A DNA stretch of 64,000 nt from positions 1-64,000 of the forward strand of contig JAJRTS010000033.1 in assembly GCA_024278175.1 (NCBI GenBank), read 5' to 3'. Under the pieces are notes generated by a model that was not told the origin of the DNA, ran no database searches, and worked only from the letters and a program-made list of their open reading frames with translations. The position numbers and the translations under genes were made by a program. Positions 58,377-64,000 of the stretch are shown here, in pieces. This stretch comes from Gemmatimonadales bacterium. GTDB lineage: Bacteria > Gemmatimonadota > Glassbacteria > GWA2-58-10. Position 1 is the stretch's first letter. Each line of letters opens with the position of its first letter.

Positions 58377-59420
58377 CTAACCGGTGGTCAGGAATTCCTG
58401 CACGCCGCCCTCCACCGTGGTAACCGCCACCGGTCCGCCCGTGGACGCGTCGTAGTTGCCCTCGGCTTCCAGCTCGATTCGCATCAGGCCTTCCTCGTAA
58501 CTGTAATTCATTCCAGTAAACACGGCTTTCGGGATCGATATCTCCAGCTTGTCGCTTTCGGCCGGGTTGGTGCCGGAGATCGTCTCGCCCAGGCAACTGA
58601 TCACCACCGCCATCGGAGTGGCGCCCTGCTGGGCCGCGCGGAATGTGGCCAGATCGCCGCTCTCGGCCAGCAGGGAGAGGTTCAGCTTCATCGTACGCTC
58701 GGGCGTGTAGGGCCACCACGACGGGTAGATCCGCTCGCCCTCGCTGGCGGCCCGCCGCCAGGCCATCTCCGTGCCGATCCCGGAGCTAAGTTCCAGGCTG
58801 AACGAGCGCAACTGGGCGCGGCGGCCGCTGTCACCGTCTAGGCTGAACGTTCCGGCGTAGCTGTAGAGGTAGCGCAAGGGCGCGCTGGCCGGCCAGTTCG
58901 ACCCTGTCAGCGCGTCGCCGATCCTGCTGGCGACAAACTCACCGCCGGCCTGAAGCCGCTCGTTCCGGTCGCCGCTGATTTTCAGTGATGTGCAGGCCAC
59001 GTCCTGAACGCCATAGGCCAGGTCGTCCTCACCAACCGCCAGCGTGGTAACCCAGGCCTCGGGACGGGTGTCCAGCGGCTGGAACGAGGCGCCATGGCTG
59101 TAGGCGCCGCCGGTGGTTGCCCCGGCGGTTTCCGAGGAGAACATCAGCCCCAGCAGGTAACCGACAAACTCCACCGGCAGGGCCTGGTCGGTGATACTGA
59201 AAGTGACGTGCTGACGGTCTCTTCCGCGCTGCTCAATCCAGTCGTGGCCACCGCCGATACTGCCATTGTCGTTCCAGTGCGTGGCCGCCTCGCTGATTAT
59301 CAGCGGCGCGCCGAGCTTGAGAAAGCGATTCAGGTCCGCCTCGCCCAGCGCGGTTCCGAACGCACCCTGGCGCTTTGCGGACCAGGCCAGTCTGTTGTTG
59401 CTGGCATGTACAGGTGACAT
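58377..59420 (-). CDS. Phage tail tube protein
   Basis: The 347-residue protein lies directly upstream of the chaperones, the usual place of the major tail protein. It is beta-rich, with FRAAQQGATPMAVVISCLGE and IPKAVFTGMNYSYEEGLMRIELEAEG resembling tube domains that form the hexameric ring. It is longer than lambda V (246), with an N-terminal domain starting SNNRLAWSAKRQGAFGTALG. The ATG at 59420 has AGAGGT upstream; a GTG 6 nt earlier is possible. Confidence 0.75.
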   Translation of the reverse strand: MSPVHASNNRLAWSAKRQGAFGTALGEADLNRFLKLGAPLIISEAATHWNDNGSIGGGHDWIEQRGRDRQHVTFSITDQALPVEFVGYLLGLMFSSETAGATTGGAYSHGASFQPLDTRPEAWVTTLAVGEDDLAYGVQDVACTSLKISGDRNERLQAGGEFVASRIGDALTGSNWPASAPLRYLYSYAGTFSLDGDSGRRAQLRSFSLELSSGIGTEMAWRRAASEGERIYPSWWPYTPERTMKLNLSLLAESGDLATFRAAQQGATPMAVVISCLGETISGTNPAESDKLEISIPKAVFTGMNYSYEEGLMRIELEAEGNYDASTGGPVAVTTVEGGVQEFLTTG

Positions 59421-59490
59421 TGTCACACCTCTTCTTGAATTCGATCCCGAGACGGCGCCGGCCGCCTATAATATTTTGAATACATATTAG

Positions 59491-59937
59491 CTACAGCCGC
59501 TGCCGCACCTGCCACGTGCTCAGGCTGGCGCTGAACACCGCCAGGCCACTTTCATCGGCCGCGCTGTCCAGATTGAACCCGCTCAGCCTGCATGGAGCCA
59601 ACCCCTCAATTCCCAGCCTTGCTCCACTGAGGCAGTCGCGGACATGGTCCAGCAGGCCGTAGCCGGTCTCCAGGCTGAAGCCCTGGCCGCGGAAATCCTC
59701 CACCACCAGCCGCAGGGAGAACGAGAGTTCCTCTTTTGCGAGACTGTCCTCGGCGTTGAGCTGCGTGTAACTCACCCCCGTCAGGCTGAGGCCCGCAAAC
59801 GGCAGGTTACGCCCCTGCTCGGCCAGATCCCCGGTTGAGCCGCTGAACGTGGCCACGGTGCGGCTGTTAAGCTCAGCCACGTCACCGGCCAGTTTTGCGA
59901 TTATCGCGTCACTGATAGTTTTGATATCCGCAGCCAC
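59491..59937 (-). CDS. Mu gp37-like (DUF1834) phage protein
   Basis: The 148-residue protein follows the gp36-like gene and has the pattern of DUF1834/gp37 head-tail joining proteins: a helical start (ISDAIIAKLAGDVAEL), strands (SFSLRLVVEDFRGQGFSLETG) and GLLDHVRDCLSGARLG. It probably forms the tail terminator or a connector ring. It starts at GTG behind AAGGAGG. Confidence 0.7.
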   Translation of the reverse strand: MAADIKTISDAIIAKLAGDVAELNSRTVATFSGSTGDLAEQGRNLPFAGLSLTGVSYTQLNAEDSLAKEELSFSLRLVVEDFRGQGFSLETGYGLLDHVRDCLSGARLGIEGLAPCRLSGFNLDSAADESGLAVFSASLSTWQVRQRL

Positions 59938-60026
59938 GCGGTCCTCCTTACACTTGCAGTGATCAGTAATCTTTCAATAAATCGGGCGCTTCGGAGCGGC
60001 CGGGCTTCCGCACTCGTCTTTCCCGT

Positions 60027-60134
60027 TCACCGGGGATTGTGTTCGGCGGTGAAGCTTTTTGCTGCTCCCTTCGGTGCCGACTTTTTTGGTGCGTTATTTT
60101 GCACCGGCCGCCGGAAGCGCCCTTCTCTCGTCAT
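60027..60134 (-). CDS. Possible 35-residue basic phage protein
   Basis: A short frame fills part of a 200-bp gap in an otherwise tight operon and encodes a Lys/Arg-rich peptide (RRPVQNNAPKKSAPKG). It lacks an RBS. It may be the start of a longer small gene that has lost its frame, or chance. Confidence 0.25.
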   Translation of the reverse strand: MTREGRFRRPVQNNAPKKSAPKGAAKSFTAEHNPR

Positions 60135-60138
60135 ACTA

Positions 60139-60591
60139 TTAAAACTTATCCATCTTTTCCCGGTCGTAGACCCTGTCCGTTTCCAGCGCGTCCGTGCGGT
60201 AGAGCGCCTCCGGCCCGGCTGCCATGCCGCCGTCCTCGTCCAGGCCCAGGTCCAGTTCACCGCTCGATGCCGCCGCCAGCCGATCCAGGCAATCCTGGTA
60301 GCTGGTGCGCCACATTCCGCTCACCGCCCGGCGGCGAAGGTAGAGCTGGTAGACCGCCAGCACAGCGCTGATCCTGCCGATCTCATCCGGCACGGGGCTG
60401 TAGCCCCTGAGGCCCGGCCAGCGGCCCAGCAGGTAGCTGTCTATCTGGCTGTCCGCGCTCTGGATCGCCTCGCCTGCCACGGCTATCACATCGGCGCTGG
60501 CGATAGTGGCAGCGTCATCGCTGCTGCACAGGCGCACCAGCTCGTCGCTTTCGATCCAGCGGGTCAGGTCGGTTATCGTGCAATAGGCCAA
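60139..60591 (-). CDS. Mu gp36-like (DUF1320) protein
   Basis: The 150-residue protein is a clear DUF1320 member: YCTITDLTRWIESDELVRLC at the start, AIQSADSQIDSYLLGR in the middle and a helical YQDCLDRLAAASSGELDLG. In Mu this protein (gp36) acts as a head completion or connector protein. It starts at TTG with GGAGGAAG upstream. A 65-bp gap separates it from the small 57-residue gene upstream. Confidence 0.88.
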   Translation of the reverse strand: MAYCTITDLTRWIESDELVRLCSSDDAATIASADVIAVAGEAIQSADSQIDSYLLGRWPGLRGYSPVPDEIGRISAVLAVYQLYLRRRAVSGMWRTSYQDCLDRLAAASSGELDLGLDEDGGMAAGPEALYRTDALETDRVYDREKMDKF

Positions 60592-60655
60592 TCACTTCCT
60601 CCTTTTCCCGCCGAGGGCGGGACATTCCCACCGCCCGCCCCCGGCTTGTCATCGG

Positions 60656-60829
60656 TCACGCGCTTTTGCGGCCACCCGGTTTTCCGCGGCCAACCGCCTT
60701 ACGGCTCTGCCGTGACGCCAGGCCGCGCTCCAGCGCCCGGGCAGCCTGGTCCTCGGGCAAATCAATCACCTCGCCCGGCTGCATGATCCGGCCGTACCGG
60801 ATCCAGGCCTTTAGTATCTTAACTTTCAT
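60656..60829 (-). CDS. 57-residue basic phage protein
   Basis: The small frame encodes MKVKILKAWIRYGRIMQPGE... followed by LPEDQAARALERGLA and a basic Gly/Lys/Arg end (GRGKPGGRKSA). The RBS (GGAGGTGAAG) just before the ATG is the best in the operon. It fits small head proteins of the Mu FluMu gp35 kind that hold a short SH3-like strand set (a residue pattern IxxGxVIxLPxxxAxxLxxxGLA). It fills the gap between capsid and gp36 genes, the position of Mu gp35. Confidence 0.75.
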   Translation of the reverse strand: MKVKILKAWIRYGRIMQPGEVIDLPEDQAARALERGLASRQSRKAVGRGKPGGRKSA

Positions 60830-60843
60830 TCTTCACCTCCCGC

Positions 60844-61797
60844 TCAGACGTAAGCGCCGGTGATCAGGAAACCGCAGTCGGCGCAGACCACTTCCTCGGT
60901 CTGCTCGATCAGGCCCTCGACCACGGTGGCGTGACGGGCCTCGTCGCGGTAGCGATAGGCGGCCACATCGAGGCTGCCCGCCACCGGGCGGCGGAACTGG
61001 TAGGCCAGCGAAATCGCCCGTTTGCTCGGACTCTCGCGTTCCACGTAGGCCACCAGCACGCTGTTGTCGTCCCAGGCGAAATCCACGCTGGTAGTACTCA
61101 CGCCCGGCTCGGCCTCATCGTTTAAGGCCAGCGGAATCACCACCTCCAGGCCGAACAGCCTGGGCGGCAGCTCACCGCCGACCAGCAGCGTGCTGTCGGT
61201 GTACTTGACAAGCTCGCGGATGTTGCTGTCCTTCTTGGCAACCGCGGCAATATGGGGCGGGATCACAATCGTGTTGGGCTCCACGCCGGCTTTCTTACGC
61301 ACACTCAGCTTGGCCGCATCGATATCGCCCTCGATATCCACTCCGCTGCCCGCGTTCCAGGCCGCGCCTGCCGAGGCGTTGTTGCTCACCACGCCGGTGT
61401 CCATCAGCTTGGCGATCAAGCGTGTCTCGATCGGCAGTTTGAGCTTGCGGGTGATCAGCTCGATAGCGTCGCGCTCCGGGTCGATCACCGCGCGGTCGGC
61501 GTTGTCCATTTCCTCGTCGGCGATCAGGTCGCGCAGCCCGTACTGCTGGCAGGCGTAGGTTGCCGAGCTGTAACTGCGGGTGATCTCGTTGCATTCGCTC
61601 TTGGGGGCGCGCAGGGCGTCGTAGTCATCACGCAGGGCCTCCGCCCCGCTGAACACGTAATACTTGCCGTTGGTGACCGGGACATGGACCACGGGCGCCA
61701 GCCGGTCAGCCACGAACGGGCCGCCGCCGCGCATACTATCCATGGCGAACTGGGTCAGCGTGCGGTTCAGGTTCAGGGTTGAATATCTATCCGCCAT
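60844..61797 (-). CDS. Phage major capsid protein
   Basis: The 317-residue protein follows the decoration gene and has the features of HK97-fold capsids of the P22-coat/E-like kind: an N-terminal arm (LNRTLTQFAMDSMRGGGPFVADRLAPVV), a spine helix (ERDAIELITRKLKLPIETRLIAKLM) and a P-domain (NTIVIPPHIAAVAKKDSNIREL). It ends in a two-Cys segment (VVCADCGFLI) unusual for capsids. It assembles about 400 copies into the head. The ATG has GGGAGAG upstream. Confidence 0.8.
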   Translation of the reverse strand: MADRYSTLNLNRTLTQFAMDSMRGGGPFVADRLAPVVHVPVTNGKYYVFSGAEALRDDYDALRAPKSECNEITRSYSSATYACQQYGLRDLIADEEMDNADRAVIDPERDAIELITRKLKLPIETRLIAKLMDTGVVSNNASAGAAWNAGSGVDIEGDIDAAKLSVRKKAGVEPNTIVIPPHIAAVAKKDSNIRELVKYTDSTLLVGGELPPRLFGLEVVIPLALNDEAEPGVSTTSVDFAWDDNSVLVAYVERESPSKRAISLAYQFRRPVAGSLDVAAYRYRDEARHATVVEGLIEQTEEVVCADCGFLITGAYV

Positions 61798-61872
61798 CTT
61801 ATCTCTCCCTTGATTCAGGTTGGCCGGGCAATCCGGCCCGGCATCTGCTATTTATATTAGTTTGTATACCGC

Positions 61873-62277
61873 TTACACCGTCGGGTTATCCACCCGCGCG
61901 GGCCAGACAACCACCGGGATCAACTGGTCCACGGCGCTGGAGGCGCGCAGAGCGTAGCCCACGAAATACTGGACCGTGCCCTGGACAGCGGCCGCGGCCG
62001 TTGTCACCTTACCGGCGGCATCGGAAATCAGCCAGTCACCCTCGGAGATACTGCCGTTGGCGGCCAGGGCCAGGGCAGTACTGCCGCCCTGGGCTACGCG
62101 CACGTCCTTACCGGCCGTACCCAGCTCGGTGGTGATTCCGACAAACTTGGCGGCGTTGGCCCCGGAGGCGTCCACCACGCCGGTGCCCAGCACCGCGCAG
62201 GTGCCGCGGGCGATGTCGCTTGAACCGACAGTGAAAGTATCGGTGTTGATCAGTCTCTCTCTGAGCTTGATTGCCAT
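61873..62277 (-). CDS. Capsid decoration-like protein
   Basis: The 134-residue beta-rich protein lies between scaffold and capsid genes, as decoration proteins do. It has many Ala/Gly/Thr and short strands (FVGITTELGTAGKDVRVAQGG; YFVGYALRASSAVDQLIPVVV) like the DUF2190/lambda D-type group. It would bind the outside of the expanded head. GGAG lies upstream of the ATG. Confidence 0.65.
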   Translation of the reverse strand: MAIKLRERLINTDTFTVGSSDIARGTCAVLGTGVVDASGANAAKFVGITTELGTAGKDVRVAQGGSTALALAANGSISEGDWLISDAAGKVTTAAAAVQGTVQYFVGYALRASSAVDQLIPVVVWPARVDNPTV

Positions 62278-62331
62278 CTGTGTTACTCCATGCTTGAGTG
62301 ATACATTAGTTAATATAGTGTTCGTCCGGCA

Positions 62332-63393
62332 TTAAGCCTGCCCGCCGGAGAGCCTCACGCGGCGGATCGCCTCCTCGAACGCCAGACCAGGCTGGGCGGA
62401 CATCAGTTGCAGGGCCTCGTCATGCTCCGGGTCCTCGGGGAATCCCTCGAACGCGGCGCGGCTGCGCCTCAGCTCGGCGGTGCCGCCTTCATCGCGCCGG
62501 GGAGCGGCGCTCAGCTCGGCCAGCATATCCAGCGGCCTGCGCTCCGAGAGCTCGCGCAGGATCGCATCGCGACCCGCCCGGTCCAGCCGCTCGCCCAGGC
62601 GGATGTAGCCCGCGTGCTCGGCAGGTGTGATCCGCTGCTGCCCGGCGGCCTCGGCCAGGGCGGCGCTGAACTCTTCAAGCTCCTCGCCCTGCTTCAGATC
62701 GGCCAGTTGCTGCTCCAGCACGGCCAGCCGTTTTTCAGCGGCAAGGCGCAGGCTGCGCTCCTCTTCCAGTTTCGCCTCCAGCTCGGCGATATAACCGTCC
62801 TTGTCAATCAGCTCATCCTCGCGGGAAAAAACATCTCGCAACGTGCTGATCGCGCGGGCGGCCAGTCCCTTGTTCGGCAGATCCATCTCATCCTCTCCCA
62901 GGGTTACAGGTGGGTTACGGCATTCGCTTTCCAGCAGGCTCACGATTTTCCCGCGGCCATCGGCCAGCAGCGAGGGCTGCGGGCTGAGTCCCTTGACCGC
63001 CGGCGGCTGCGCGCCCAGAAAACTGACCGCGGCCAGGTAAGCCCGGCCCGTGGACTCGAACGGCTTGTACATCTCAATCGAACGGCTGCGATAGGAACCC
63101 TCGCGAAGCCACTCGCGCAGTCTGGCGCTGAGACGATGGAAGCGGGCCTGGAGTACTCCGCCAGTTACGCGCAGGGCGGCCACCCAACCCAGGGCGGGGC
63201 CGCTGTGGCGGTGCTCGACAGTTACGGGTGCTTCCTGAAGAGCCGGGTCATAGTCCTCGGCCATGCGCAGCAGGTCCTCCTCGGTAACCTCTATCCGCGC
63301 CGGGGCGCCCGCCGCGCTGCCACTCCATTTGCCCACGCGGGCCACGTCCCACCAGCCATCGATCAGTTCATCGTTCAAAACTTGTTCGTTCAT
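62332..63393 (-). CDS. Mu I-like head protease/scaffold
   Basis: The 353-residue protein matches the Mu gp32 (I protein) type. A protease domain (ARIEVTEEDLLRMAEDYDP; APVTVEHRHSGPALGWV, with a likely catalytic His and Ser SYRSRSIEMY) is followed by a helical, charged scaffold part (AELEAKLEEERSLRLAAEKRLAVLEQQLA, about 200-250). It cleaves itself and the coat after head assembly. An internal start near MDLPNKG (residue about 168) could give the scaffold alone, as in Mu. The ATG overlaps the portal stop (ATGA). Confidence 0.85.
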   Translation of the reverse strand: MNEQVLNDELIDGWWDVARVGKWSGSAAGAPARIEVTEEDLLRMAEDYDPALQEAPVTVEHRHSGPALGWVAALRVTGGVLQARFHRLSARLREWLREGSYRSRSIEMYKPFESTGRAYLAAVSFLGAQPPAVKGLSPQPSLLADGRGKIVSLLESECRNPPVTLGEDEMDLPNKGLAARAISTLRDVFSREDELIDKDGYIAELEAKLEEERSLRLAAEKRLAVLEQQLADLKQGEELEEFSAALAEAAGQQRITPAEHAGYIRLGERLDRAGRDAILRELSERRPLDMLAELSAAPRRDEGGTAELRRSRAAFEGFPEDPEHDEALQLMSAQPGLAFEEAIRRVRLSGGQA

Positions 63394-64000
63394 TTGCTCT
63401 CCTTTTCCGTTTTGCCGCCGTGATCCTTGCCGGCCAGTGGAGTATCGTCGCCATGGGGGGCGGGAAAGCCGATCTGCTCACGCAGCCAGTTCTCGCCAAC
63501 CTTCAGGCCCAGCTCGTTAACCGCCTTGCCGACAGCGCCGAGGTAGTCGGCCAGGTCGCGATCCTCCTCGTAGGCGATGCGGAAAACGGGGTAGCGCGCG
63601 GCGGGCAGGGGGCCGAAATTGATCTCGATCAGGGTGCGGATCACCCCGTTGAGTTGCTCCTGCTGCCACTGGCTGTCGTCTTCGATGATGTTCTGCAGGG
63701 ACACCTGCTGGAATTTGGCCAGCGCGAAGGTGCCGCTCTCGCTCTCGGTCGAGAGGGTCTGACCCAGCACGGCCTTGGCGTACTGGCGGTCGACATACTC
63801 GCCGATAATGAAGCGGAACACATCGACCACCCCTTGGCGGGCGACCTCGCTGATCTGGAATTCCGTGCCTTGTGGCCCGATCCCCACGGTGTTGCTCTGC
63901 ATGGTTTTGAGCACCTCCAGCAGGGCGTCCTGCTCAGCGCTGCTGGTGCCCGGCGGGTAGCTGGCCCAGAGGTAGGGGGAGCCGAATTTTTCCACGAAGC
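63390..64000 (-). CDS. DUF935 phage portal protein, N-terminus outside window
   Basis: The open frame enters from the right edge, so only the last 203 residues are present. Blocks FVEKFGSPYLWASYP, QQVSLQNIIEDDSQWQQEQLNGVIRTLIEINFGP and the charged end match the C-terminal half of DUF935 (Mu gp29 portal). The portal forms the 12-subunit ring through which DNA passes. A GTG at 63995 is an internal codon, not the start, because the frame is open upstream of it. Confidence 0.85.
   Translation of the reverse strand, partial: FVEKFGSPYLWASYPPGTSSAEQDALLEVLKTMQSNTVGIGPQGTEFQISEVARQGVVDVFRFIIGEYVDRQYAKAVLGQTLSTESESGTFALAKFQQVSLQNIIEDDSQWQQEQLNGVIRTLIEINFGPLPAARYPVFRIAYEEDRDLADYLGAVGKAVNELGLKVGENWLREQIGFPAPHGDDTPLAGKDHGGKTEKESK

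Larger units (their letters stand above)
47764..64000 (-). mobile_element. Prophage structural region (Mu-like head, lambda-like tail), right part outside window
   Basis: One minus-strand operon holds, in transcription order, portal, protease/scaffold, decoration, capsid, head completion, tail tube, tail chaperones, tape measure, distal tail, tail tip and small tail-end genes, mostly with overlapping or nearly touching ends. The head genes match transposable phages of the Mu type (DUF935, Mu I-type protease, DUF1320/gp36, gp37); the tail genes follow siphophage order. No replication, lysis or integration gene is seen; terminase and early genes must lie beyond 64000. A domesticated particle or gene-transfer agent is an alternative. 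Confidence 0.85.

Overview
The window is 64 kb of GC-rich bacterial DNA. The best taxonomic hint is the large secreted protein at 25653-28793. It ends in a FlgD-like/type-A sorting domain (SPNPFNPST near its C-terminus) of the kind carried by type IX-secreted proteins, which points to an uncultured member of the FCB group (Glassbacteria/Latescibacteria/Zixibacteria-like). This is inference; there is no rRNA or other marker gene here. No tRNA, rRNA, CRISPR array, integrase or transposase was found.

From 1 to about 46.9 kb is a host region rich in genes for degrading sulfated or uronic-acid glycans. It holds a heparinase II/III-like lipoprotein (1462-3891), a DUF4832 glycosidase-like protein (6474-7985), a DUF1080 protein (11970-12575), an HGSNAT/NagX-like membrane protein (12794-13909), three sulfatases (19933-21576, 32549-33961, 34114-35439), a GalM-like epimerase, DeoC and a GH94 phosphorylase (35653-38040). 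All three sulfatases have the C-x-P-x-R site for formylglycine, and a radical-SAM maturase that would make it lies at 42701-43960. Two sulfatases have Tat signals, which fits modification in the cytoplasm before export; the third has no signal. The region also has housekeeping genes (cysteine synthase, Na/Ca exchanger, DHH phosphoesterase, YjbQ, ThpR, a Csd4-like cell-shape peptidase) and a minus-strand run of secreted coiled-coil, beta-barrel and PPC/carboxypeptidase-regulatory genes (25653-32471) that may build one surface structure.

Two visibly AT-rich cassettes interrupt the host DNA and look acquired: a STAS/GHKL-ATPase plus DUF4325 pair (4820-6070) and an AAA-ATPase plus DUF4276 TOPRIM-like pair (38097-39907). 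The second resembles two-gene phage-defence systems and is the best candidate here for an uncharacterised system.

From 47.7 kb to the right edge, one minus-strand operon encodes phage structure. The order is DUF935 portal, Mu-type protease/scaffold, decoration protein, major capsid, Mu gp36- and gp37-like proteins, tail tube, a lambda G/GT-like chaperone pair, an unusually short tape measure, distal tail and tail-tip proteins, then small fibre-like proteins and a beta-helix protein with a signal peptide. The chaperone pair has a textbook A-AAA-AAC -1 frameshift site followed by a stem-loop. The early and integration genes are outside the window.

The intergenic DNA holds a dispersed element of about 205 bp in four copies (8152, 19108, 43970, 47029) and a second class of about 85-bp elements with 22-bp perfect inverted repeats (16793, 24036, and a decayed one at 25411). 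Four genes carry one lesion each in otherwise conserved sequence: in-frame stops at 12573, 28794 and 58118, and a frameshift near 5845. These are real decay, recoding or assembly errors; reads would decide.
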